From NCBI GenBank assembly GCA_013396995.1, contig VWZP01005794.1, positions 2,670,629 through 2,734,628 of the forward strand: DNA of 64,000 nucleotides, read 5' to 3'. How positions within the stretch are numbered: position 1 is the first letter of the stretch; the number at the start of each line of letters is the position of its first letter. The DNA is from Dicaeum eximium. Its lineage: Eukaryota > Chordata > Aves > Passeriformes > Dicaeidae. The notes beneath the pieces were generated by a model, which saw only the letters and a list, made by a program, of their open reading frames with translations, was not told where the DNA came from and ran no database searches. Shown piece after piece: positions 36,401 through 49,050 of the stretch. The translations under genes and the position numbers were made by a program.

Positions 36401-37705
36401 AATATTATACTTTTGTGGGTTAATCTCTTACCTATAATATTGCCTTAGCCTAGCGGGATTGGACATTATCCCTGCTAATGCTGTAGACATTCTTTTTTTC
36501 TCTGCTGGTACTTGCAAAGGGCAGCCCTTCATAACTGTCTCATTTTCTGGGTCATACATTGATCATGTACATACATATAAATATAAATATATATATACAT
36601 ATAAATATATATATACACACAAGCATATATATATATATATATACATGCACAGGAGTGTGAGAAAAAAAGACCTCCCTGAAGGCCAACAGCAAACAGCAGG
36701 GTGCCCTCATCCTTCTGTTAAACTGCAAAGGTAGTTGGAAAACACCCTGCTGGGAGATTCCCGGGCTCAGTGGTACAAATTTGGACACAAAATGAGGTCA
36801 CTGAAGAGATGTAGTGCAGGCTCCCTTTCCCAGTGTACACTGGTGCCTTTGAGTGGGTTGGAAATGTACTTTACCTTTCCATTATTTTTTTTAAGGCCAT
36901 GTTGTCTATGGGTGTTCAGCTACTGTGAAATTATTTTAAAATAGCAAATGTCAGTTGCTTTGGAAATCTCTGTAAGCATTAGGTGTGAGACTGTTTTACT
37001 CTGACACTTAAATCCATTGGATATGCTCAGTCATGAGAACCAGTCAGCTGGAGTAATGAATTCATGCATAACAAACTGCCTAACTGAGCTTACAAAGAAC
37101 AATCTTTTCCTTAAGACTGTCCTAAAAATTATATTCAATCTTTGTTTTATAGAATAGGACTACATGTATGATTTATATCATTAGATATCTACCTTGTTAG
37201 GAATTTATTAGCACTGAGGAATATATTTCAACATCTACCTAGAATTTCTCTTAATTTTGAGACTGATCAAAGGCTATAGACCAGAATTCTTCATCCTTTG
37301 AACAGTATTACCCCTTGATGTGAAAAGCTCTGCAAGATTCAACACGTAGACCTCTCTGCATATTCTTCTGGAACTCTATTTTTCTCTCCCACCCTTTTCC
37401 CCAACAGCTCCACTGAATAACCAAGTGGTTTGATACTTTAGTTTCTGGTCACAAAGGGCTGCCTGAGGCACACCACAAACTGCAGGAGGAGCTGAGCCTG
37501 ATCCCTCTGTGATTCTCCTGCTGTAAGGGCCTTTCTGGCACTGTTTCACAATAGACATAGCTACCACATAGGTGCCACAACTTGTGCTGCTTGGCAAGAG
37601 CATGGTTTTGAATGGTGTGCTCCTGCATTAATATAAGCAAGTTTCATTAAATACTCTCTGCCTCAGAAGGATTTAAAATAAAGGTTACTTGGTAGTGACA
37701 GACTT
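33401..37705. other. Non-coding sequence, no gene seen
   Basis: Mixed AT-rich and slightly GC-richer patches (33720-34010, 35340-35800, 36660-36860). The 108-codon minus frame at 33581-33907 has no domain that I know. An AT dinucleotide patch lies at 36568-36650. Confidence 0.5.
36568..36650. repeat. (TA)n / TATACATA microsatellite
   Basis: Runs of TATATA interrupted by CATA and ACACAC units over about 80 bp. It produces spurious tyrosine/isoleucine-rich frames on both strands. Confidence 0.9.
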
Positions 37706-37739
37706 TTTTAGTGACTTTAGTCACTAAAATGACTAAAGT
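37706..37739. repeat. Two overlapping perfect hairpins sharing an arm
   Basis: Hairpin one: TTTTAGTGAC (37706-37715), loop TTTA, GTCACTAAAA (37720-37729). Hairpin two: ACTTTAGTCA (37714-37723), loop CTAAAA, TGACTAAAGT (37730-37739). Both stems are perfect 10-bp matches, and the right arm of the first overlaps the left arm of the second. Confidence 0.9.
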
Positions 37740-38132
37740 GATGATGTAACATTTGTTACATTGTTACCAAATTCTGAACCTGGTCCCAATAGCCCAGGAG
37801 CATCAGGGCATGTTCTTCACCAGAAAAGATGAGAATCAGGTATCTCCTGTTATTAATGGAGACCAAAAAAAAAGGCAGTCTTTGAGTTTCTTGTTTTCTT
37901 ATGAATTTGAATACTATGTGAGTAAGAATAAATGAACAATAAAAACAAAGTCATAGTCTTGGCTACAGTTAACTAGCAGGCCCTTTTTGTAATACACATC
38001 ACATACATCCAATGTCCACAGAATAATGAAAGCCTCCCAGTGTGAACAATGGAAGCACATTTGGTTTGAATTATTTAAATGGAGTTTGGTCAAAGCAATT
38101 GGAAACGCAGTGGGGAAATGATTCCTCATTAA
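37740..38132. other. Unique non-coding sequence upstream of the solo LTR
   Basis: No repeat or exon recognised between the hairpin pair and the LTR target duplication. The short frames here (37753-37935 plus and 37914-38129 minus) have no protein features. Confidence 0.55.
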
Positions 38133-38137
38133 CTATG
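38133..38137. repeat. 5-bp target site duplication (left)
   Basis: CTATG immediately before the LTR, matched by CTATG at 38706-38710. Five bp is a length expected for ERVL-type integrations. Confidence 0.85.
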
Positions 38138-38705
38138 TGCTGTGGTTTTAACCCCAGCTGGCAACTCAGCCCCACCCAGCAGCTCACCCAGTCCCTCCCA
38201 GTGGGATGGGGGAGTAAAACAGAAGAGTAAAAGTTACAAAACTCGTGGGTTGAGATAAAGACAGTTTAGCAAGAAAAGCAAAATCTGTGCATGCAAGCAT
38301 CGCAAAACAAAACAAGGAATTCATGCATCACTTCCAATGGGTGGACAGGTGTTCAGCCACCTCCAGGAAAGCAGAGCTCCATCACACATAATGTTACTTG
38401 CAAAGACAGACGTCATCACTCTGAATGTCCCTCCCATTTCTCCTTCTTCCCCCAGCCTTGTATGCTGAGCATGAGGCCATATGGTGATGTCATTGTCCTG
38501 GCTGTGTCCTCTCCCAACAACTTGTACACCCCCACTGGTGGGGTGCTGTGAGAAGCAGACAGAGCCTTGGTGCTGTGCAAGCCCTGCTCAGCAGCAATGA
38601 AAACATCAGTGTGTTGTCAATATTATTCTCATTTTAAATCAAAAAGACAGCACTGTATCAGCTACTGAGAACAATATGAACTCTATCCCAGCCAAAACCA
38701 GCACG
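38138..38705 (-). mobile_element. Solo LTR of an avian ERVL-like endogenous retrovirus
   Basis: The plus strand starts TGCTGTGGTTTTAACCCC and ends CCCAGCCAAAACCAGCACG. On the minus strand this is the familiar avian LTR beginning with the CTGGTTTTGGCTGGGATAG block and ending with GGTTAAAACCACAGCA. Internal landmarks agree: 'ctcgtgggttgagataaaga' (38243-38262), 'acaaggaattcatgcatc', 'gtgttcagccacctccagga', and 'cctccaaca'-type sequence. The length is 568 bp and the termini are TG and CG (expected CA, one transition). A perfect CTATG duplication flanks it and no internal gag-pol is present, so it formed by recombination between two LTRs. Its polyadenylation signal position reads GCTAAA, so it is probably inactive. 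The frame at 38291-38551 lies inside it. Confidence 0.92.
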
Positions 38706-38710
38706 CTATG
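38706..38710. repeat. 5-bp target site duplication (right)
   Basis: CTATG immediately after the LTR, identical to 38133-38137. Confidence 0.85.
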
Positions 38711-39965
38711 AGGTAGACAAGATGACCTAATAAAATTCAAATATATAATAAAAACTTTGTTATTGAAATAGTAATAAGAATTATACATTGCATCTAGTGC
38801 ATATAGGGGCTTTGTGACGTAACAAGGGCCAAAGCTATGCACACACAAAATAAAAAGTGATCTCCACCCACAAGAAACATGAGAAGAGTTACAGAAGAAT
38901 GAGACTGTTCTTTGCAGCAGCCCAATGGCCAGCTTGAAGATTTGTCCTACCCTTAGGGATACAAGCAATTGCAAGCATTTCATTGAAACAGAAAAAGAAA
39001 TTTTCCTTTCCTAATATTTCCTATTTTTACCACAAAAGCAACATGTAGTTTTCATTTTTAATTTGTGTTGTTTTATTTTGGAAGTGTTACATGCCTTAGA
39101 TGTACCAGCAATTTACTACACAAGACTTCAGACAATTCAGACTGAAATTCAGTCTGAAACATAATATATATGTTATAAGTGGAGTTAAATGTAAAACTCC
39201 CTCAGCCTGAACAAGGATGCAATTAGCCTGCAGTTCTCTTTGGTATTTTCTCACTCTCACACATCTCAAATCCAGCTCCATCTCACAGCAATCTGACAAA
39301 GATCAAACAAGTCTGAATATTTCAAATTTAGTCAATGAGAAAAGACTATCAGTGAGTATCATTTTTTTTGGTTTAGAATAAAGATTTTGCTTCAATAAAA
39401 GAACAAGATTCAATTTTCAAACACTAACAATTAGGCATACTGCAGATACTTTGCATCTTAACAGGAACTGCTAAGCTTTTCTGTTATATTAGCCTTATAA
39501 TTGGCATGACCTTCAATTAACCAGATAAGGCATCATACATTCCTTACAAGCAATTTAAAAACGGAAATGGCAGTTGATCCTCTCAAAAGAAGTCCATTCC
39601 TGATTATTGGAAACGAACTGAACTAATGGTAGCTCTGAAATGATGCAGCTCACACTTGCCCTCTTTTGAAGAACTCTGTTATAATAGGCTGTCTTTATAC
39701 TCTGTCAGGGTACTTGGTTCCTAACTGTGATAAATCTTCCTAAAATCACTCCTTTTAACAAGATCAAACAGCTTAGAACATCCAAAACGCTTAATTCTTT
39801 CACGTTGATTGCATTTATCATCAAAGAACACAACGTGTATTGCATGACATTTGGAAAATTGTTTTAATTGCCCTTTTAGTCATTATCATAATCACAGAAC
39901 ATAGAGTGAACAGGAGTATCATAGATTCTACTGTTTTCAGTAAACAACATGAGTGTTTAAATTTT
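38711..39965. other. AT-rich non-coding sequence with one palindrome
   Basis: No gene seen. A perfect 11-bp inverted repeat with a 1-base spacer is at 39136-39158. The 114-codon minus frame (38639-38983) overlaps the LTR edge and has no protein features. Confidence 0.6.
39136..39158. repeat. Perfect 11-bp inverted repeat, 1-base spacer
   Basis: TTCAGACTGAA (39136-39146), A, then TTCAGTCTGAA (39148-39158). A further CTTCAGAC just upstream looks like a third partial copy of the same word. Confidence 0.88.
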
Positions 39966-40029
39966 GAACCAGATATCCTTCAGGTATCCCTTCCACCCTA
40001 CTTTATTCTAAGATTCTATGGTTTTATGA
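39966..40029 (+). mobile_element. CR1 LINE, 3' terminal stub
   Basis: Reads 'gaaccagatatccttcaggt', 'atcccttccaccctac', then 'attctaagattctatggttt', which follows the CR1 end (ccagatgatctc...cccttccaacc...attctatgattctatga) with substitutions. Only about 65 bp remain. Confidence 0.65.
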
Positions 40030-43000
40030 TTAACAAATATATATACATGAATTGCATGCCAGAGAAGGTGTCAGACAATTCCTTCTTTATGAAAAGTGGT
40101 GTGCTTGAAAATTCAGATATCTTTTCCCACAAAGAAGCAACACAGCTAGTCAAAAATAGAAATATTATGGTTTAGTAAGGCGTAAATGTACAGGAAAGAG
40201 AAGAGTGAGAGGAAAAGCACTTGCTGAAAGTGCTTAGGAAGAATGCATTACAAACCAGGAACAAAAGCCAGGATGACAGTGGAAATTCTAAGCTTGATGG
40301 GTTAGAAGTGAAATTATGCATATGAAAATGTTGCAGTGAAAAGAAGGGCAGTATTTGGAGAATTATCAAAGATGCATTCAACAAATTGAGGAAGAGCAGC
40401 ACTGACACGAGTGTGATTGGGATGGAGACTGTAGCAATGCACGTCATTTTAGAAAGAGTTTTCTGGCAGGAAAAAGACAACTCAGGCCACCTGATGTTAA
40501 GATAACACCAAAGACGAAGGTACAGCAGTGTGAAAAAAAGAAAGCAGTTGTTATTTAAGAGAATCAATGCCTTAAGTGGTGGGAATATTTGTATTGTTGT
40601 GTGAAAACATTTTTGCCTCAGAGAGCAAAATGCCAGTTATATCCTGCTAAGTATGGTGCCCTACATGAGGTGAACACCAAACCATTCATTGCAAGTATGT
40701 TTTGCAGAAGTCAATGGACCCATACATAATTCTGAAGAACTGCAGGACAACAGAACTTAATATTTTTCTTATATCTTTTCTCAGTGAGGCTTCTTCTCCT
40801 CATTTTGAATGCAAGTGTCCAGAAGTGTCTTTTAATGGGAGAGGAGAATGGTATGTAGTAAGTAATTAATTATTCATGAATTTAAGTCAAATATGGCAAA
40901 TAGCTCAAGCTGAAGGAAAATGGAAAACTTAAAAAACTCAATCTGTCTTTTTGACAAAATGATCAATTTTTTCTTGTGGCAAAAATTATTATATACTACC
41001 ACAATTAATTTAAGGAAAAATTTCAACTTAAAGTGAAGAAAGTGTTTATCATAGATTAATTTTCGTTTCTTTATTTGTTCTCCTTGAAAAAAGTAATCAC
41101 TTTTACTGTGTTAGCTACGACATAGCCATTGCACAGCCTCTCCATTTCAATAAAAAAACCTAAATAGAGAGAAAAGCATTTCTTTCAGGGGTTTCTTTCA
41201 GTGCATCCAGAGTTCCTGATACATGGAGAGAGCTTGTTCTCTGTGCCATTCTATGGGGCCACAATGGGGGCTGCAGGAGCAGAAGATAAGAGAGGCACCT
41301 CTCTGCTGCTGCTCTCAGACCAACCTGCCAAATTCTCATCATATCATAGAGTCAGAGTGAACAACAGCCACGTGTGCTGTGGGCAATGTGGCTGTGGCTG
41401 ACTCACTGGCTGTAAACATGCGCCAGTTGGCACTGACAGGGAATTTTTCAGCAATCCAATTTTGATGGAAAATACTGATTTGTCAAAACTGATATACTGC
41501 AGTGGCCATGTACATACCAATTTCAGCATCCAGACACTCGTCTGCTGCAGGATAATCTGTATCACTATGGTAGGCTTCTCCCCTAAAAGACCAAGATCCT
41601 GCTCTGAATTAAAACTATTCTTTCCTTCATTCATTATATAGGGAGCCTAGGAAATCATTGTCTAGGCAGCCTAGGAAAACTGGTCAGCCAGGTTAGAAAT
41701 CTAACCTTGGTGCATTCAAATACCTACCCACAGTTCAATCTTTTCAACCCAATGTCTTGTCACTCAGTGGGAAAACTGTTCATAATCTCCTCAATATAAA
41801 TGAAATATCTAATCTTATTCAATGATACAGCAGCACACCAGGTGTCTTACAAGGCTGACAGCAAACGTTTGAAACACAAAACGCCTATGAAGAACTAAGG
41901 AGCGAGACTTTTATTTGTGGTTTATGATTCATCAGTTGGGCTCTCTATTGGAACTTCCACAGGAATTAGCAGAAAACATATTTTTTACTACTTAAAGTTT
42001 TGAGAATCAAAATGGTTTTCTGTGCTCTTTCAGGATAATCCTGACATATTAAAAATGTGAAATAATGTAAGAGCAAGACTGCAAAGAATCGATTTGGCCC
42101 ACATTTGAATTCTAGGAAATTTCAGTCCAAGCCTCTGCCTGTTTGGCAATTGCTTGCCTAAATTGATCTGGAAGATATTCATAGGTCCATAATCTTACAA
42201 CAGTTGATATCCTACTCAGTAAGTCAGAGAGCTCTCCTAAGCAATGGTAAGTTTAACATCTGGGATAATTCAAATAGACCAAGGAAATAAACTATTTAAA
42301 TTGGACCCCAAGTAACCCAGTTATGACTCTACTGGTATTTTCCCCATAAGAAAGATTTCATACCTCTCCTGCCCATATGACATTTTTTCCTACTGCATTA
42401 AAAATGTCCAATTCCTATAAACAATTATTTGAAAAAACAGCATCTTTCATGAACAGAACATTTGAAAAACTCCCTAGTAGTACTGATTTTTTTTTGACTA
42501 CTACAGAATATTCTTGAATTCCTCCCTACTTTTACAGATAATCTGAATCCCAAGAGAGCTCTATCCACAAAGCTTGTATGCCACCTCTATTTCCAGATTG
42601 CCCAAGTTAGGTGTAAATATAATCTCACATAAAAATATGCTTCTTCCCTCAACTTAAAGCAGAAATGATGCCCTATACCTTTTCCTTCTTGCTTGTACTT
42701 GTGTACTAGTTGAGCAGATGGCAGAAATTTGCTTTAGCAGTTCAACTCTACAGTTTGGGTCCCTGTGGGCAGACAATTCCCTTAAATTTCACTTTGATCT
42801 ATAGTGAAAAGCAAATTAAAAATATGAAAGTAACTCTCATTGAAATTCACAGATTTTGTGTGAAACTCCCTCTGCTGATACTTATTCTTCTTTTGGACTG
42901 TAAACTTTAATCTGAATACCTGGAATAAATTTAGACATTGCCAGATAATAATCATTCTCATCATATCCCTTTCTTTTTTGGCATCTCTTGCACCACAGCC

Positions 43001-43472
43001 ACCCTTGATCTGTCATGAGACAGAAGCAGAGACTTTATTTTCCGGAGTAATTTAAGTAAGTTTTTCTTCCATCGACCTGGTTTCAGTACTGCTCTATAAA
43101 TCCTACTTGAATCTATCTTTCTTAAACGTGTGTTCAGATCCTTATGTAGCACTACAAATTAGTTCTCACCATGATCTTTTACCTTAACATTTATAATTTC
43201 ACTTTGTATGCTCACTAGAAATATATTGATATCACTTAAAAATTCCTTTGTCCTCTTAAATACATCTCGTTGGTCATTAGTAGTCTTTCTGTAACCTTAT
43301 ATTTTTCATATCTTTCTGCCTGACAAGTAACCCAAAATTTTTTTCTATTCCATATGTACATTATTTTCAACTTGTTTTAAAAACTGTACAGAATGCTACT
43401 AATCTATTCCTGAAAATATTCACTTTACAGTGTAGTATTGGCAAATTATTTTAGCTTTTAATCACATCTGGT
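40030..43472. other. AT-rich non-coding sequence, no gene seen
   Basis: Contains a 131-codon minus frame (40172-40567) with membrane-like leucine/phenylalanine-rich residues. This composition is expected from A/G-rich plus-strand sequence read in antisense, and no family is recognisable. A small AGCCTAGGAAA direct repeat lies at about 41647 and 41672. Confidence 0.55.
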
Positions 43473-43523
43473 TTTCTATAGCCATTTCTGGCTATAGAAA
43501 TGGACATTTCTATGTCCATTTCT
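43473..43523. repeat. Two overlapping perfect 12-bp hairpins with 4-base loops
   Basis: Hairpin one: TTTCTATAGCCA (43473-43484), loop TTTC, TGGCTATAGAAA (43489-43500). Hairpin two: AGAAATGGACAT (43496-43507), loop TTCT, ATGTCCATTTCT (43512-43523). Every stem base pairs. The right arm of the first and the left arm of the second share five bases (43496-43500). Confidence 0.92.
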
Positions 43524-44879
43524 GTGCTCACAATGTTAATGGAAATATTAAGCAAGATAATTTCCAACATAAGCAATTTAGAAATATTTAACCCTTCCCT
43601 GAAAAGTCCAATTTTTATACCACACACCCTTGTCTGTCCTTTAGCCCAACTTCAGTTCCCTAAATCTCACCTTCCTCAACATCTTCAGTTTAGTGATTTC
43701 CACTGTGCCCGTACAAAGTACTTTCTGAATTCCAGACAGGCAAGCTCATGACATTTCTTTGCTTTTTAAATAAGTTGTTTTGAGAAAGAAAGATGCAGTT
43801 GAATAAAATCCATCACTGGTGAAAATTGTATGAACTGCTAATTATATATTGGTTTTCTTTTCTAATTCGTCTTCTAACTTTTTTTTTTTTTTTTGATCTT
43901 ACATTCTATTTCTGTCTGAATAATGTTCCTGCACTTGCTTAGAGTACTTTTGTTTTTTCCTTTCCAACTTGCTTATTATTTTTGCGTCCTATAGACTTGG
44001 TAGGTTTATTTAAAGTCATAAGACAGCCCCCATCATTTCATATGCAAGTTCTTTCTGCGTTTGAGTTCTGAGGAATTTGGTCTTGATCTTTGTATGTCTT
44101 GTTTTCATCTTGAACTGAGCTATTTTCATTAAACTGCATATCAGTCCCACTCATATTAGTATGAACTATAAATTTGCTATGGACGTGTTCTGTCTTATCA
44201 CCCAGGTTATTGACAAAAATACTGAGCAATTCTGGCTTCAGTTTCAGCCACCAGGGTAGTCCATGTGTTACTGACCGTTCACTGAATTTCAGATCATTGG
44301 TTATAGCCCTCTAAGCTGTTCAGTCTAGTTCCATTTTTAATTCACCTAACAGGATTAGCCTTTCAGTTCCTCTAGAACCAGCTGTACAAGATGGTACCAA
44401 AATCCTTGCTAAAGACAAGTCAGATGTCTAAAATCATATTAACTCTGATGATTTTAAATAGAAATACATAATATATTTGGTTATTACGTCCAGCAATTAG
44501 CTATCACGTAAGAACTGTGTCACAATTAGAAACATTCTTCTATTTAATCTATTTTAAATGCTACCAACACAACACCCCAAAATTTCTCTTTTTTTAGTAG
44601 TCTTGCAGAAGCCTATCTATACAAATGAATTATTTATTAAGGCAGTAGCCCCTAGTAATATTTGTTTCTATTGTGGCTAATGCATTTTACTAGACTATAA
44701 AATCCTAAAACGTGATCTGTGTGTATCTATGTTTACAGGGATTATATATAGCATACATAAAAATGTCCATGTTTTCCTTCACCTACAAAGATCTTCATCC
44801 TGACACTTCAGCATTATAAAATAAAATTATTGCTTTGCATTGCAATATTTTTGTCCTGATTTATATTATCTCATGATAA

Positions 44880-44945
44880 TATAAGTGATATATATAAGCT
44901 TTAGATATATATATATAACTTATATAAGTTTTATATATATATAAA
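44880..44945. repeat. AT-rich self-complementary patch
   Basis: TATATA runs around the palindrome ACTTATATAAGT, with AAGTGATAATATA words on each side. It may be a decayed (TA)n microsatellite. Confidence 0.7.
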
Positions 44946-47900
44946 TTATGATACTATAAGTGATAATATAAAGTGAATTAAAATTAAATTAGTTTTCTAA
45001 TGTAACAAAGCAATCTGGTTGCAAATTATACTTTTCAAAACCAGACTTCTTTAGACCCTGTTCTTTGCCCTTCTGCTCATTTTGAAGGACACAGTAGGAA
45101 CATAGGTATGACTAGTGTGTAAAATTTCAAAATTTAGTCTTTTTTTTGGTACATAGTACTGGGTTTCTTATTATTTGTCAGTAGCCTGTTAATTTCCTGC
45201 TGATTTAGAGAACTGTTGATGGGCAACACACAAATTTGCTGGAAAGGGACATCTGAAAAAATTTGTTTATTTATATTTAAAGATGTAAATATATTAATTC
45301 ATCTTGTTTACATTGAGTCACATGTTTGAATAGACATCCTTCAACATAATTTTTGTCTAAATATAAGCAGTATCTTATTACTTTGTTGGACTCTAAAATA
45401 TTTGCAGCTTCTAACAATTATAAAACATTGAATGAAAATAAAATTTATCTAATAATTATTAGCTTAAATATAGCACAACAAAATAGCTGCTGAAAGCAAA
45501 CTCATTCAATGTAGCTCTATATAGTACTACAGAATTCTCTTAATTTATGCAGCTTTTAAAGAGAGTAAAACTGAGTGGCAGACATGAGTGGTCCAGATGA
45601 ATAAACTCAGTGCACTGATGAGACCTGACTGAAGGAAATCTTTCAGTGATGCATATGGTATAATATTCACTAGAACACAAATTCCATGGGAGGGACTGCA
45701 TTTATTTGTCTGTATTGAACAAGATACACTTCTTTTTAAAGTCTACATTTTTCAGAAACTTCAGGGGATGAATAAAAAGAGATAAGGATGATTTGACTGA
45801 CTACACTTCTGAGAATAATACAACTTGACTGAAACAAAAGAAGGGCTATTTGGGATGCTAGATAGGAAGCTGGAGATCCTGTGAGTGAAGGTGACAAAAT
45901 GCCTTCAAATCCATACCAAATCTGCACCACCTTATGACAGACAAGCTCTTATTTTCAGAATTTAAAAGATTTGGTTGGTTTTCCTTTCTTTTAAGATGCT
46001 GAACTAGTTCTTCCTACAAAGCTGAGCATTTGAATAGTAATGTTTCCATCAGAGAGACAAGTACATCCATAGAAGATGGAATTTGGAAACTGAGCCTCAG
46101 TCACAAATATGAAATAAAGATCAATTCACATGTTCAAGTGGCAGATAAAAACCAGTATCAGAATTGCAAAAGAGGCCTCCAGAGATAGATGAAATAGAAA
46201 ATGAGGGAAAGGTAGCTCAGATTTGGTAAAGTGTTGTACTTAAGCTGCTGCTACACATCGCTGCTACTTTTAGTTTGAATTTAAATTGACCTTTTTGGTA
46301 CATTCCCTTTTTTCATTCTACCTTGATCTCTTTTGATCCCAAAATGCTATCATATGATCATTGAGATCCACACTGTTGGATAAATTAGACCTTTCAGTTC
46401 CTCATTTGGAAAAAGCTGTTCAATATAGCTTCTCCATTCATTTAAAAAGAAAATCAGAAATATAAAACAGATTTTCTGTCTTAAATTTAAAATGACACTT
46501 CCTGAATATATTCTTTGCCTTGATAAAAGCAGGGGCAATGAAACTGCTTGAATGCTTTTAAACAGCCCAAATACACTTGTGGCAGAGCCCTCTCCCTTTC
46601 TTCCCCTCTTTTGAATCTTTCTAGTCATTCTTTATTCTCTCCTGCTAAATCCTTTCTGCAGCTACATTCTGCTGGCAAGAGCAGTAGCCTGCAAGTGTCA
46701 GGCACATTTATCCTCCTTCTATATTTATCCATAGTCTTTGGTAGATTCTGTGAAAAAGGTACCTAAATCAGACTGAAAGAGGTAAGGAGGGAGGATAGCA
46801 ATTCAGATGGAAAAATAACCCCTAAAGTAAGTGGATATATTGTCCACATCAAAGAAAAAGCTGGTAAAACTTTATAGAGGGATAAAAACATATAATCTGT
46901 GAACACTTGGAACAAAGACAAGTTGAATCATCTCCAGGTTCCTAAGTCAACCAGGATGTCTGAACAACAGATTGATTAGAACTTCTTATAGAAACTGTAT
47001 ATCTCAGCTTAATTTTACCTAGCTATGCAAGTACCCATAAAAATAGTGTTAGAGGACAGACTGTCTTTATCTCAGCTGCTGACTGCCCACAGCCCAAGCT
47101 ATGCACTCTGACAATGGCCTTCCTCAGCAAGGATGAATTTGAAATTCACAAAGGATAAGGTCACGATTTGTAAGGTTACTGCAATTCCCTCTGCCTTTCC
47201 TTCAGTAGTAGAAGGAGATAAATGGATCATATTCTTTTTTCAGACAAATAGACATGGAAATATGTATCCAACAGCATGATGAAGAGTGTGAAGGTGATTT
47301 CTTATGGCTTCAAATAAATTTTATATCTTAAAATTTTCTCTAAAGAAGTCTTTGTGATGAAAGAATACAAGACATTTTTAGAGGCACAGTTATTCTGAAA
47401 TAATATTTTCATCAAAGCAGGTGCTTTTCAATATATGTATTCTTTTACCTGTACCCACAAACAGTTACTGAAATCATACAAGGTGAGAGCAAGAATTTCA
47501 TAAGAAGAGGAGCTGAAATATTTTTCTTATAATGAAGGAACCTAGGTAAAACATACAGTGAAATCTGTATATGTTTTAAGTTTGGAAGACATTCAAATAG
47601 CACGGGGGCTTTAGCTGAGGCATAGTTATTGCTGATTACCGGGTCAATTCTAGAAATTTCAATCATAAAGAAAAAAATAAGTCAATTGCAGGCTAATCTT
47701 ATTTGCATGAGTCATACAAACTTAAGACATGCCTTTAAAGGAGGAGGCTTATACTTGTAAATTAAATTGGGTCAGGGAACAAACATGGGCCCTGAAGGTG
47801 AAATCCTTTTGCCATTCAAATACTCACTGTGTGAGTCCACACAGCATGTGCCAGCTTGCACTCCTGCAGCAGCCATTCCCAAGGAGCCAGTGGCATTACT

Positions 47901-48837
47901 CCACACTGGAGGATGGAAGAGTTTGAAAGCTGGGATGCAGATAAAGTTTGCCAGAGGATACACACTGACAATGTTCAGCTTACACATACAAATATACCCC
48001 TAGTGTCCCACATATATCTCAGGTGAAATGCTCAGCTTTCCCTGGTTTTTCTAAATGTGATTTGAGAGATGAGACAAGCAGAAAATGTGTAGAAATCCCA
48101 TAGTGAATACTTATCTTGTATTATTTTAGGTGGAAATTGAGTAAGAAAAAGATTTATGATGCACTTAACTGCTTCCAGAAGTGAGACAGGTGTGTGCTCT
48201 AGCAAACACAGAGAAAAGGCACAGAAGTGCATATTTTCTTGAAAAATTCAATGGCTCACAGTGTTAAAGTGGCACGTAATGTCCCCAGAGAACATGGGCA
48301 CAGTACAAGGAACCAGAATGCATATTTTTTTCTGGGCTTGGAATTCAGGTGAAGAGTTGGTTTCATTCTTTGGTGACAAACCACTGCAAGTAGCAGTTAG
48401 GGGAAAACTGCAGTTTTTAGCTTGGAGATCAGGTGTCATTTAGCCAGGATTCTGTATTGCTCCAGTGATATAATGTCTAGACATCAATAAATAAAGTTGA
48501 ATCAGTAAGGGAAAATATAATGATTTATTTACTGAAGTCTTTATGAAAGCAGTTGAATTTTAAATGCATAGTACCTACAGAGACCATACACACTCAATAT
48601 TTCAAATTGCTCATTCTTTTTCCTGGAACAGCCTTATGAATTAAACTTTTACAAGTTCTATCATTTAAAAATTACTATTTCTTCCTACAAGACATAACTG
48701 CTGTACTTTTTAACTCTTATGTGATTAGGTTGACCCAAAGATGCTTTGCATATTTTGTGGCACAATCATACCACTTAATCAGCTGCTGAAGAGTTCCATA
48801 TGGCACCTACTCTGCTTCTTTCCTATGGTGTATGATT

Positions 48838-49050
48838 CCAAAGGAAGGAAGGAAGGAAGATAAAAAGAATGAGTTAAAGAGGAAGAAAGGAGAGAGGAAG
48901 AGAGAAAAATGAAATTTAAAAAAAAAATTAAGAAAAAAAAAAGAGGGAAAGAAAGAAAAAAAAAAGAAAAAGCAAAAGAATAAAAACAAGATGAAAATGA
49001 ACATGGCAAAAACAAAAGGGAAAAGTAAAAGGGAAGAAATTACAAGAGTA
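48838..49050 (+). repeat. Purine-rich (A/G) tract
   Basis: About 200 bp almost free of C and low in T on the plus strand, starting with (AAGG)n and continuing as mixed A-runs and GA units. It yields phenylalanine/serine-rich minus-strand frames that are not genes. Such asymmetric tracts can adopt triplex structures. Confidence 0.88.

Noticed and set aside
40172..40567. 131-codon minus-strand frame with membrane-like composition
   Set aside because: No signal peptide plus domain structure or family is recognisable. The residue bias follows from A/G-rich plus-strand sequence.
41340..41365. TCATAGAGTCAGAGTG as a minus-strand CR1 terminus
   Set aside because: Only the first few bases resemble the CR1 end and the adjacent sequence does not match the 3' UTR.
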